This document shows positions 6,347 to 14,079 of a stretch of 14,426 nucleotides of DNA, piece by piece. The notes beneath the pieces were generated by a model. The model had not been told where the DNA came from. It made no database searches and saw nothing but the letters and a program-made list of their open reading frames with translations. Source of the stretch: JASMHC01 sp964476515 (GTDB lineage Bacteria > Pseudomonadota > Alphaproteobacteria > Rhodobacterales > Rhodobacteraceae). Within the stretch, counting starts at the first letter, position 1, and each line of letters starts with the position of its first letter. The DNA is taken from assembly GCA_964476515.1 (NCBI GenBank), contig CAYZAY010000065.1, positions 1-14,426 of the forward strand, given 5' to 3'. A program made the translations under genes and the position numbers.

Positions 6347-7234
6347 ATGACCTACCAGTTGAAAATCACGGATATGCTTATGGGGTTCGCGGTGGCGATC
6401 GTCTGGGGCATGGGCTTGGTTTTTGCAAAGGCTGCGATTGAACATTTCCCGCCGATTTTGCTGATGTCGTTGCGGTTCATGGTCACTGCGCTGGCGCTTG
6501 TTTGGTTCGTGAAGCCACCGCTGGCGCATTTAAAGCCGTTGTTTTGGGTGTCTATCGTTTCGGCGGCCATTCAGTATTCGCTGACATTTACAGGCCTAAG
6601 GGGCTTGGAAGCAGGAGTAACGTCACTTGTCGTACAGCTTGAGGTTCCATTTCTGACCTTGCTAGGCGCGTTGGTGCTGGGTGAGAAAACCAGTTGGCGC
6701 AAGTGGTTCGGGATCGCGCTGGCGTTTTCAGGTGTTGCCCTGATTGTCGGCTGGCCGACCGAGTCTATTCCACTGGTGTCTGTTGCTCTGGTGATTGGCG
6801 GGGGTTTCACATGGGCCGTCGGGCAGATCATGGTGCGACGGCTGAGTGCGATTGACGGGCTCACGGTCACCGCTTGGGTCGCCGTCTTTGCAGCGCCGCA
6901 ACTATTGGTGATGTCGCTTTTGTTCGAAAGCGGGCAGCGGGAAGCGATTGTGAATGCGCCGCCGATTGTCTGGATATCGGTGGCCTATCTTGGGCTGGTG
7001 ATGACGGCCTTGGGGTACGGGCTTTGGTTCACTTTGGTCCGCAGGCATCCAGTCAGTATGGTTGCACCGTTTTTGTTGCTGCTGCCATTGGTGTCCGTAG
7101 TCGGAGGGATCTTGTTTCTTGGCGAAACGCTTAGTCTGACCAGCCTAATTGGCGGGATGATTGTGCTTGCGGGCGTTGGAAGCATTGTGTTCGAGCGACC
7201 CCCGAAACCGGTGCCAACCGAAATGGGCGTCTAG
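6347..7234 (+). CDS. EamA/DMT-family transporter
   Basis: 295 aa integral inner-membrane protein of the drug/metabolite transporter superfamily, with two EamA repeats and about ten hydrophobic helices. Repeat 1 starts MLMGFAVAIVWGMGLVFAKAA, followed by PPILLMSLRFMVTALALVW and the conserved VTSLVVQLEVPFLTLLGALVLGE (in part). Repeat 2 contains GGGFTWAVGQIMVRRL, LGLVMTALGYGLWFTLVRR and the PLVSVVGGILFLGE segment. The glutamate-ending 'LGE' of each repeat is typical. E. coli EamA exports cysteine and O-acetylserine and is similar in these blocks, but the substrate here is unknown. The frame is open to 6275, but the ATG at 6347 begins the normal family N-terminus. The gene is divergent from truB and its stop overlaps that of rbfA by four bases. 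Confidence 0.9.
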   Translation: MTYQLKITDMLMGFAVAIVWGMGLVFAKAAIEHFPPILLMSLRFMVTALALVWFVKPPLAHLKPLFWVSIVSAAIQYSLTFTGLRGLEAGVTSLVVQLEVPFLTLLGALVLGEKTSWRKWFGIALAFSGVALIVGWPTESIPLVSVALVIGGGFTWAVGQIMVRRLSAIDGLTVTAWVAVFAAPQLLVMSLLFESGQREAIVNAPPIVWISVAYLGLVMTALGYGLWFTLVRRHPVSMVAPFLLLLPLVSVVGGILFLGETLSLTSLIGGMIVLAGVGSIVFERPPKPVPTEMGV

Positions 7235-7626
7235 TCGTCCAGATCGCGGCGCACGGCTTCGTCGCTGAACATCCGGCGCGTGTCGTCCATCCGGTCAAAG
7301 GTGTCGTCGATGCGATACCGTAGGTCAGGCGCGAATTTCAGGCCGGTTTTTTTGCCGACGATGCGGCGCATCTCGCCTTTGTTGCGCGCAAGAAGTGCGA
7401 TGGCTTCGTCCTGATTTTTGCCGCCCAAAGGCAGAACATAGGCAGTCGCAATCCGCAAATCAGCAGTGACCGAGACCTCACTAACGGTGATCGACAGGGC
7501 GTTCAGCTCTGGGTCGTGGATATCGCCACGCATGAGAACTTCGGACATCGTACGCCGAATAACTTCGCCGACTTTGAGCTGTCTTTGCGATGGGCCGCGC
7601 GACTCTTTTGAATAATTCTTTGCCAT
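7231..7626 (-). CDS. rbfA: 30S ribosome-binding factor RbfA
   Basis: 131 aa cytoplasmic cold-shock factor needed for maturation of the 16S rRNA 5' end and the 30S subunit. The sequence GPSQRQLKVGEVIRRTMSEV, followed by RGDIHDPEL, SITVSEVSVTADLRIATAYV and APDLRYRIDDTFDRMDDTRR, matches the KH-fold RbfA family. The frame is open upstream to a TTG at 7662, but MAKNYSKESRGPSQRQ from the ATG at 7626 is the usual alphaproteobacterial start. No strong Shine-Dalgarno is seen. It is divergent from dapB with an 86-base intergenic region that must carry both promoters, and it converges on the EamA gene with overlapping stop codons. Confidence 0.96.
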   Translation of the reverse strand: MAKNYSKESRGPSQRQLKVGEVIRRTMSEVLMRGDIHDPELNALSITVSEVSVTADLRIATAYVLPLGGKNQDEAIALLARNKGEMRRIVGKKTGLKFAPDLRYRIDDTFDRMDDTRRMFSDEAVRRDLDD

Positions 7627-7712
7627 GACCGGCCAGATACGCGTTTCACAAGGCTTTGCCAAGCGGGCGTTGCTGTTCTAAGGAAGGGCAACTGCTTTCA
7701 AGGAGATAAAAG

Positions 7713-8522
7713 ATGAGCGAATTGCCAGGTATCGTTGTGACGGGGGCATCGGGGCGTATGGGCCAGATGCTTAGCAAAACCGTGCTGGATAGCGATAAGG
7801 CAAAGCTTGTCGGTGCTGTTGAACGATCAGGCCACCCTTGGGTCGGACAGAATTTGGGCGAGCTTCTTGGTGGCACGGCGAACGGTGTGATTGTGACTGA
7901 CGATCCGCTTGAGGCATTTTCCAATGCGCAGGCTGTCTTGGATTTCACCGCGCCCGCGGCAACCGTTGGCTTTGCTGAATTGGCGGCACAAGCGCGGGCA
8001 GTTCATGTGATTGGCACCACCGGCATGACGGTCGAAGATTTTGAACGGCTCAATGCGGCGTCCCATCATGCGGTGATTATCCAAGCGGGTAATTTCAGTC
8101 TTGGGGTCAATCTACTGACAGTGTTGACCAAGAAAGTCGCCGCTGCGCTGGACGAAGATTATGATATCGAAGTGATCGAAGCCCACCACAACCAAAAAGT
8201 CGATGCACCGTCGGGCACAGCTTTAATGCTTGGTGAAGCAGCTGCGGATGGACGCGGCGTTAAGCTTAGCGATGTCTCGGACCGTGGTCGTGATGGCATT
8301 ACCGGCGCGCGCAAGCGCGGGGATATCGGGTTCACAGCCATTCGGGGTGGCGACATCGTTGGCGAACATGACGTTTTGTTTGCCGCTGCGGGGGAACGCG
8401 TTGTTCTGCGCCACGTTGCCAGCGACCGTATGGTGTTTTCACGCGGGGCGTTAAAAGCTGCGTTGTGGGGGTTGGACAAAAAGCCGGGCCGGTATGACAT
8501 GGTGGATGTTTTGGGGCTTTGA
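7713..8522 (+). CDS. dapB: 4-hydroxy-tetrahydrodipicolinate reductase
   Basis: 269 aa. Reduces 4-hydroxy-tetrahydrodipicolinate with NAD(P)H in the diaminopimelate pathway to lysine and peptidoglycan. The N-terminal Rossmann motif GIVVTGASGRMGQ (Gly11-Gly17), the HVIGTTGM segment and AGNFSLGVNLL are present. The family signature EAHHNQKVDAPSGTA lies at residues 156-170, with His158/His159 and Lys162 as the catalytic and substrate-binding residues. Normal length. A strong Shine-Dalgarno (AAGGAG) lies 8 bases before the ATG. It is divergent from rbfA and convergent with the DUF1674 gene. Nothing unusual is seen. Confidence 0.97.
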   Translation: MSELPGIVVTGASGRMGQMLSKTVLDSDKAKLVGAVERSGHPWVGQNLGELLGGTANGVIVTDDPLEAFSNAQAVLDFTAPAATVGFAELAAQARAVHVIGTTGMTVEDFERLNAASHHAVIIQAGNFSLGVNLLTVLTKKVAAALDEDYDIEVIEAHHNQKVDAPSGTALMLGEAAADGRGVKLSDVSDRGRDGITGARKRGDIGFTAIRGGDIVGEHDVLFAAAGERVVLRHVASDRMVFSRGALKAALWGLDKKPGRYDMVDVLGL

Positions 8523-8578
8523 TGCCTGGAGTGACGTCCAACTATTTCATCTTTCCAAAAATACTCATGTGCGGCGCA

Positions 8579-8761
8579 TCAAAAATCGACAGCGATGCCC
8601 TTCTTTTCCCAATCGCCGTAGCGCACGGGTTCGGGGCCGTCGCGACCGCCTAGTTCTTTGGGCAGAGCGTCCTGTTTCGCTTTCTTGCGGCGGTCTTCGG
8701 CTTCGGCCAATGCGCGTTGGGCGGCAGGGGGCAGGTCTTTGCCCATCGATTCTTCTGTCAT
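8579..8761 (-). CDS. DUF1674 / SDHAF4-like small protein
   Basis: 60 aa. The C-terminal half carries the DUF1674 signature ELGGRDGPEPVRYGDWEKKG, ending in IAVDF. The same motif defines the eukaryotic mitochondrial succinate dehydrogenase assembly factor SDHAF4, which stabilises flavinylated SdhA before complex II assembly. A corresponding role in this bacterium is inference from homology. The N-terminal half is charged and probably helical (AAQRALAEAEDRRKKAKQDA). AGGAAG lies 5 bases before the ATG, supporting the start. It is divergent from rsmB (88 bases between starts) and convergent with dapB, away from any succinate dehydrogenase genes in this window. Confidence 0.9.
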   Translation of the reverse strand: MTEESMGKDLPPAAQRALAEAEDRRKKAKQDALPKELGGRDGPEPVRYGDWEKKGIAVDF

Positions 8762-8849
8762 GACGGCTTCCTAATTCTTCTGACCCTTGATATACGCCCG
8801 CCTTCGGTCGCATCAAGCGGCCTGAGCGACGCAGGCAAAAGGCTTGAGC

Positions 8850-10124
8850 ATGAGCGATCAAGGAATACCCGCACGAAAAGCCGCCATCTATCTGTTGGAT
8901 CAGATTCTCGGCGAAGACCGTCTGATGACCGAATTGGTGCAAGGCAAGACATTGGATCATCTTGAGCCGGGTGACCGCGCGCGGGCGCAGCGATTGGCGA
9001 CGGAAACCTTGCGTGGGTTAGAGCGCGCCGACCGGTTGTTGCAAAAGCATTTGCGCAAGTATCCTCCGCTAACCGTTCGCAATGCGCTGCGTTTGGGTAC
9101 GGTTGAGATTTGTGCATTGGGTGAAGCATCGCACGGGGTTGTGAATTCCATCGTCGAAATTGTTGCCCGCAGTGGCAAGAAGAACGCGCATATGAAGGGG
9201 CTGGCCAACGCCGTTTTGCGCAAGATGGTTGAAGCGGGTCCCGACGCTTGGAACGAAATGCGTATCCCGAGATTGCCCAAATGGCTGCGCGGGCCTTTGG
9301 TTGATGCTTGGGGCACAGAAAGTGTTGCAGCGATTGAGCTGGCGCATTTTTCACCTGTACCCTTGGATATCACGGTCAAATCGGACCCACAGGATTGGGC
9401 TGACAAGCTGGGCGGAGAGGTTTTACCGTCCGGTTCGGTGCGTCTTCAACAGGCGGGTCAGGTTTCTGGACTTGCAGGTTTTGAAGATGGTGATTGGTGG
9501 GTACAGGATGCTGCCGCTGCGATGCCGGTTCAACTGCTAGACCTAAAACAAGGCGAAGACGTTCTTGATCTTTGCGCTGCCCCGGGGGGTAAGACGCTGC
9601 AAGCCGCTACGCCGCGCGCGCGGGTGACGGCTGTTGATATCTCTAAAAAGCGTATGGCGCGGGTGCGCGAAAATCTTGAGCGCTGCAATCTGCATGCCCA
9701 GACCAAGGCTGGGGACGCTTTGAAGCTGGAAGGTAGCTATGACGCGATCATTCTGGATGCGCCCTGTTCGGCGACCGGAACGATCCGGCGTCACCCTGAT
9801 TTGCCCCACGCTAAGGACGGGTCTGATTTCGGCGAGTTGATCGAGCTTCAGGGTCAAATGCTGGATCACGCGTTGAACATGCTGAAACCCAGCGGACGGA
9901 TGGTCTATTGTACTTGTTCGCTTTTGCCTGATGAAGGTGAATGCCAGGTGGAAGAGATTCTGAATGCGCGCAGCGATGTTACAATCGACCGCGAAGCATT
10001 GAACCGTGACTGGATTGATCAGGCTTGGATCACGGAAGAAGGCGGTTTGCGTCTTCGCCCTGATTTCTGGGCGGACAAGGGCGGAATGGACGGCTTTTAC
10101 ATCGCGGTCCTGTGCAAGGCTTAG
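8850..10124 (+). CDS. rsmB: 16S rRNA (cytosine-C5) methyltransferase, RsmB/NOL1-NOP2-Sun family
   Basis: 424 aa. Residues 1-140 form a NusB-like RNA-binding domain (ARKAAIYLLDQIL, ALRLGTVEICALGE, VNSIVEIVA, KGLANAVLRKMVE). The C-terminal half is the SAM-dependent m5C methyltransferase: motif I VLDLCAAPGGKTLQAA begins at residue 238, motif IV DAPCSATGTIRRHPD has Cys306, and motif VI YCTCSLLPDEGE has Cys356, the expected nucleophile. NusB plus methyltransferase architecture is that of RsmB, which methylates C967 of 16S rRNA in E. coli; the exact target here is inferred. ATG at 8850 with AAAGG upstream is preferred to the TTG two codons earlier. It is the first gene of the plus-strand run to purH and lspA. 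Confidence 0.93.
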   Translation: MSDQGIPARKAAIYLLDQILGEDRLMTELVQGKTLDHLEPGDRARAQRLATETLRGLERADRLLQKHLRKYPPLTVRNALRLGTVEICALGEASHGVVNSIVEIVARSGKKNAHMKGLANAVLRKMVEAGPDAWNEMRIPRLPKWLRGPLVDAWGTESVAAIELAHFSPVPLDITVKSDPQDWADKLGGEVLPSGSVRLQQAGQVSGLAGFEDGDWWVQDAAAAMPVQLLDLKQGEDVLDLCAAPGGKTLQAATPRARVTAVDISKKRMARVRENLERCNLHAQTKAGDALKLEGSYDAIILDAPCSATGTIRRHPDLPHAKDGSDFGELIELQGQMLDHALNMLKPSGRMVYCTCSLLPDEGECQVEEILNARSDVTIDREALNRDWIDQAWITEEGGLRLRPDFWADKGGMDGFYIAVLCKA

Positions 10125-10145
10125 AAGGCTTTCCCTTAAAAGCGC

Positions 10146-10180
10146 GACGTCCTATGTAGGAAGCGTCTGTCCTGAACAGG
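10146..10180 (+). promoter_or_regulatory. Two small hairpins between rsmB and the heparinase gene
   Basis: In the 78-base gap, GACG-TCCTA-TG-TAGGA-AG-CGTC (10146-10167) can form a stem with a two-base bulge, followed closely by CCTG-AA-CAGG (10171-10180). Neither is followed by a T run, so they are not standard terminators. They could be processing or operator sites; evidence is only the symmetry. Confidence 0.2.
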
Positions 10181-10202
10181 CGATTTGCTGCGGAAAGGCG
10201 CG

Positions 10203-11948
10203 ATGACGCAATATCCCGGAATGACTGCATCGTTGAAACGGCGATTGGCCAACCGTTGGCGCGCGTGGTTGTTGTCGCTGGACAAAACTCCAGCCAAGCT
10301 GACTGATCTGCCAGGGCCCCGTTCTATTGGGTCGATGGCCATCGGCATGGAAATGGTGCAGGGCAATGTGAAATTTGCCGGTCGTCTTGTCATGGCGCCG
10401 GGGGCGTCGGTTTGGGATATTCGCGCACCCGATGATGCGTTTCGCGTGGATATGCACGGGTTTACATGGCTTGATCATCTGGCTGCTGTTGCATCGAAAA
10501 CCAGTGTTGCGAAGATGCAGCTCTGGGTGAGCCAGTGGATATCGCTATTTGGCAAAGGTCACGGTTTGGCGTGGTCGGCAGAACTTGTTGGCCAGCGTCA
10601 GATCCGTTTCCTACATCACTATGATGACCTGTCCCGCGACATGTCGGATGAAGCACGTGTCCGGTTTAACCAGACGATAATGCGGCAGGCAAAGTATCTT
10701 ACCAAACGGTGGTGGAAGTCCGCCGAAGGCATTCCCCGGCTTGAGGCTATCGGTGCGCTTATTCTTAGTGCTCGGGTTATCGACGGCTTTGAGGTGTCGA
10801 TAGACAGTCTTCGCAAATCCATTCGACGCGAATGCGAACGGGTTTCGGGCGAAGACGGTGGCATTATTACGCGCAATCCTGAAGAGCTTTTACAGCTGTT
10901 GTCTCTGCTGGTTTGGATGCGTGAAGATTTGGGTGCGCAGGGCGAGATTGTTCCAGAAGTACTCAACGATAAGATTTCCGAGATTACCCCTGTTTTGCGC
11001 AGCTTGCGCCACTTTGATGGTTCACTTGCGCGGTTTCAGGGCGGTGGATCAGCGATCATGGCGGGGCTTGATCAGGCATTGGCGTCATCAGGCGTTCGCA
11101 AAATTTCCGGTGATGGGGGCATGGGGTACATTCGCATGACCTCGGGGCGGAGCAGCGTCATCGTGGATGCGGCCAAACCGGCCAAGGGTGATGTTTCCTA
11201 TGAGGCCCACGCGTCAACACTTGCGATGGAGCTGACTTCGGGTCGAAGACCGATGATCGTCAGTTGTGGATCAGGGTCGCCCTTCGGGCCAGATTGGCGC
11301 AAAGCGGGGCGGGCAACGCCGTCGCATTCGGTTCTTGGGCTGGACGGGTCGTCGTCGTCACGGCTTGGGCGTACGAGAGAAATCCTTGGGCAGAAACATG
11401 AACAGATGGAATCGCGCCCATCCCGTGTCGAGCTACACCAAGAGCGGCATTTGGAATATCTGCGGCTAGAGGCCAGCCACGACGGTTATCTGCGCACCCA
11501 TGGGCTTATGCAGGGCAGGGCGCTTGAGTTGACAATTGACGGCAGCGCCGTTGCCGGAGAAGAGGTTTTGCTGTCCGAAGATCGACGCTCAAGGGCGCGG
11601 TTTGACAGGATTGTCGATAGCACCCGCAAAGGCGTGCCCTATACGGTCCGCTTCCATCTGCACCCTGACGTCGTGGCGGAATACGATCTGGAAATGAACG
11701 CCTATCGCCTGACACTTAAAAACGGCGAGGTCTGGTTGTTCCGGCATGATGGCAACTGTCAAATGTCGCTGGAAAGCTCGGTTTATCTGAATCAAGAAGC
11801 GATTAAGCCGACTGCGACGAAACAGGTGGTTTTAACCGGACGCGCAATGGATTATGCGACGCGCATCCGCTGGTCGCTGGCCAAGACGCCCGAAAGCCTG
11901 AAAGGCATTCGCGATCTGGTCGAGCTGGACGCGGAGCTGACAGACTGA
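10203..11948 (+). CDS. Heparinase II/III family protein
   Basis: 581 aa. The N-terminal two thirds are helical, as in the alpha-toroid of polysaccharide lyases (DMHGFTWLDHLAAVA, MQLWVSQWISLFGKG, PRLEAIGALILSARVI). The C-terminal part matches the heparinase II/III beta-sandwich domain: SYEAHASTLAMELTSGRRPM, VSCGSGSPFGPDWRKAGRAT and SHSVLGLDGSSSSRLG, where the His-rich and Trp-Arg positions resemble the family's catalytic region. No signal peptide is visible, so it may be cytoplasmic, unlike secreted heparinases. The substrate is unknown; a heparin substrate is unlikely in a marine bacterium. The ATG at 10203 has AAAGG upstream; the frame opens earlier at a TTG (10185). It sits 78 bases after rsmB and 18 before purH, a neighbourhood widespread in Alphaproteobacteria. 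Confidence 0.88.
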   Translation: MTQYPGMTASLKRRLANRWRAWLLSLDKTPAKLTDLPGPRSIGSMAIGMEMVQGNVKFAGRLVMAPGASVWDIRAPDDAFRVDMHGFTWLDHLAAVASKTSVAKMQLWVSQWISLFGKGHGLAWSAELVGQRQIRFLHHYDDLSRDMSDEARVRFNQTIMRQAKYLTKRWWKSAEGIPRLEAIGALILSARVIDGFEVSIDSLRKSIRRECERVSGEDGGIITRNPEELLQLLSLLVWMREDLGAQGEIVPEVLNDKISEITPVLRSLRHFDGSLARFQGGGSAIMAGLDQALASSGVRKISGDGGMGYIRMTSGRSSVIVDAAKPAKGDVSYEAHASTLAMELTSGRRPMIVSCGSGSPFGPDWRKAGRATPSHSVLGLDGSSSSRLGRTREILGQKHEQMESRPSRVELHQERHLEYLRLEASHDGYLRTHGLMQGRALELTIDGSAVAGEEVLLSEDRRSRARFDRIVDSTRKGVPYTVRFHLHPDVVAEYDLEMNAYRLTLKNGEVWLFRHDGNCQMSLESSVYLNQEAIKPTATKQVVLTGRAMDYATRIRWSLAKTPESLKGIRDLVELDAELTD

Positions 11949-11966
11949 CCCCTTTTGGAGATCCCA

Positions 11967-13556
11967 ATGACTGATCTGCACCCTGTGCGCCGCGCCCTTC
12001 TTTCCGTATCCGACAAAACCGGCCTGATTGAGCTGGGTAAGGCGCTGGCAGAGCGTGGAGTAGAGCTTTTGTCGACCGGTGGATCGGCCAAGGCGATGCG
12101 TGATGCGGGCTTGGACGTGAAAGACGTCTCTGAAATCACCGATTTTCCGGAAATGATGGATGGCCGCGTAAAGACCTTGCACCCGCGTGTGCATGGCGGG
12201 TTGCTGGCGCTGCGTGACAATGACGAACATGTCGCTGCGATGGATGAACACGGCATTGGCGGGATCGACCTGTTGGTGGTGAACCTCTACCCGTTTGAAG
12301 CGGCTTTGGTGCGCGGTGCGGACTACGACGAGATGATCGAAAACATTGACATCGGCGGCCCTGCGATGATCCGCGCGGCGGCAAAGAACCATGGGTTCGT
12401 GACCACTGTTGTGGATGTTCAAGACTATGACGCGCTTTTGGCTGAACTTGAAGCGAACAACGGCCAGACGTCTTATACGTTCCGTCAGCGTTTTGCCCAG
12501 ATCGCTTATGCGCGTACCGGTGCCTATGACGCGGCCGTGTCGAACTGGATGGCTGGCGCAATTACGCAAGAAGCCCCGCGCCGTCGGGCCTTTGCTGGCG
12601 AAATCAAGCAGACGCTGCGCTATGGCGAGAACAGCCACCAACAGGCAGCGTTCTACACCGATGGATCAAACCGTCCGGGTGTTGCGACGGCCGTTCAGCT
12701 TCAGGGCAAAGAGCTGAGCTACAACAACATCAACGACACCGACGCGGCCTATGAACTGGTTGCCGAGTTTGCCCCCGCCACCAGCCCTGCTGTGGCGATC
12801 ATCAAACACGCGAACCCTTGTGGTGTTGCTATTGGTTCGTCGCTTGTTGAAGCCTATCAGAAGGCGTTCGACTGTGACCGGACTTCTGCCTTTGGTGGGA
12901 TCGTGGCGCTGAACATGCCTCTGGACGCTGAAACCGCGACGAAGATTGTTGAGATATTCACCGAGGTCGTCATCGCGCCGGGGGCTTCGGACGAAGCAAA
13001 GGAAATCTTTGCCAAGAAAAAGAACCTGCGTTTGCTTTTGACTGACGGGTTGCCGGACACGCGCAAGCCTATTGTTGCCTATAAACAGGTGGCTGGCGGG
13101 ATGCTGGTGCAAGACAAAGACGTTGGCTACGTCGGCATGGAAGACCTGAAAGTGGTTACCAAAGTCGCGCCGACGGATGAACAGATGGCGGACCTGTTGT
13201 TCGCTTGGAAAGTGGCGAAGCACGTTAAATCAAACGCAATCGTTTACGTCAAAGACGGCGCGACTGTGGGTGTTGGCGCGGGTCAAATGAGCCGTCTGGA
13301 TAGTGCCAATGTTGCGGCATCCAAAGCTGGCCGTATGGCGGCTGAGCTTGGTTTGGCGGAAAGCCCCGCCAAGGGGTCGGCAGTGGCGTCAGATGCGTTC
13401 TTCCCATTTGCTGACGGTCTGCTTGAAGCGGCTGCTGCGGGTGGCGTTTGTGTAATCCAGCCCGGTGGCTCGATGCGTGACGACGAAGTGATCAAGGCGG
13501 CAAATGACGCCGGTTTGGCCATGGTCTTTACCGGCATGCGGCACTTCCGCCACTGA
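11967..13556 (+). CDS. purH: Bifunctional AICAR transformylase / IMP cyclohydrolase
   Basis: 529 aa, full length. Catalyses the last two steps of de novo IMP synthesis. The N-terminal MGS-like cyclohydrolase domain (to about residue 150) shows LLSTGGSAKAMRDAG, KTLHPRVHGGLLALRD from Lys69, VNLYPFEA and IDIGGPAMIRAAAKNH. The C-terminal transformylase domain shows LRYGENSHQQAAFY from residue 217, the catalytic Lys280-His281 in KHANPCGVAIG, SAFGGIVALN, KHVKSNAIVY, GAGQMSRLDS, SDAFFPFADG and the terminal MVFTGMRHFRH. GGAG lies about 8 bases before the ATG. It follows the heparinase gene by 18 bases, and its TGA overlaps the lspA ATG (TGATG), so lspA translation is probably coupled. Confidence 0.98.
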   Translation: MTDLHPVRRALLSVSDKTGLIELGKALAERGVELLSTGGSAKAMRDAGLDVKDVSEITDFPEMMDGRVKTLHPRVHGGLLALRDNDEHVAAMDEHGIGGIDLLVVNLYPFEAALVRGADYDEMIENIDIGGPAMIRAAAKNHGFVTTVVDVQDYDALLAELEANNGQTSYTFRQRFAQIAYARTGAYDAAVSNWMAGAITQEAPRRRAFAGEIKQTLRYGENSHQQAAFYTDGSNRPGVATAVQLQGKELSYNNINDTDAAYELVAEFAPATSPAVAIIKHANPCGVAIGSSLVEAYQKAFDCDRTSAFGGIVALNMPLDAETATKIVEIFTEVVIAPGASDEAKEIFAKKKNLRLLLTDGLPDTRKPIVAYKQVAGGMLVQDKDVGYVGMEDLKVVTKVAPTDEQMADLLFAWKVAKHVKSNAIVYVKDGATVGVGAGQMSRLDSANVAASKAGRMAAELGLAESPAKGSAVASDAFFPFADGLLEAAAAGGVCVIQPGGSMRDDEVIKAANDAGLAMVFTGMRHFRH

Positions 13557-14026
13557 TGGAGACGCGCCGCCGCATAGGTCTTGCCGCGCTGGTGGCGTTC
13601 TTGCTGGATCAGCTCAGCAAAGTCTTCGTGATGTACGGGCTGAACCTTCTCGACGTGTACGAGATCAAGGTTCTTCCCCCGTTGCTGACGTTCCGCATGG
13701 CGTGGAACACAGGTGTGAACTTTGGGCTGTTTTCGGGGGCTGAAGCGCGTTGGGTGCTGATCGCGATTGCTTTGGCGCTGGTTGTGGCGATCTTTGTGTG
13801 GCTCGTGCGGGACAAACCGGGCCGGTGGGGCGCTATTTCTGGCGGTATCCTGATCGGCGGGGCGCTGGGCAACGTGCTCGACCGGTTGATTTATGGCGCT
13901 GTAGCGGATTTTCTAAACGTGTCCTGTTGCGGGATATCAAACCCGTATTCGTTTAACGTGGCAGATGTCGCGGTGTTTGCTGGTGCGGCTGGGCTGATCC
14001 TGTTTACGGGTGAAAAGAAGCGTTGA
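13556..14026 (+). CDS. lspA: Lipoprotein signal peptidase (signal peptidase II)
   Basis: 156 aa inner-membrane aspartyl protease that cleaves prolipoproteins at the lipobox after diacylglyceryl transfer. Four hydrophobic segments are visible. Family motifs are FLLDQLSK near residue 18, the AWNTGVNFGLFSG loop (50-61), GNVLDRLIYGAVADFLNV with catalytic Asp118, and SFNVADVAVFAGA with catalytic Asp137. The start ATG overlaps the purH stop by one base and no independent Shine-Dalgarno is needed if translation is coupled. In other Rhodobacteraceae a DUF3035 lipoprotein gene often follows lspA; here mutL follows after 53 bases. Confidence 0.96.
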   Translation: METRRRIGLAALVAFLLDQLSKVFVMYGLNLLDVYEIKVLPPLLTFRMAWNTGVNFGLFSGAEARWVLIAIALALVVAIFVWLVRDKPGRWGAISGGILIGGALGNVLDRLIYGAVADFLNVSCCGISNPYSFNVADVAVFAGAAGLILFTGEKKR

Positions 14027-14079
14027 TCTACTGACTACGCTCTAGCCGACTCGGGACAGCCCGTGCTAGGTTTTGCGCT

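Noticed and set aside
7627..7662. TTG start extending RbfA by 12 residues
   Set aside because: No ribosome-binding site is seen, and the family N-terminus begins at the ATG at 7626.
11832..12641. Long minus-strand open frame (269 codons) under the heparinase/purH junction
   Set aside because: It is a shadow of purH and the heparinase gene, whose plus-strand products are clearly homologous to known families.
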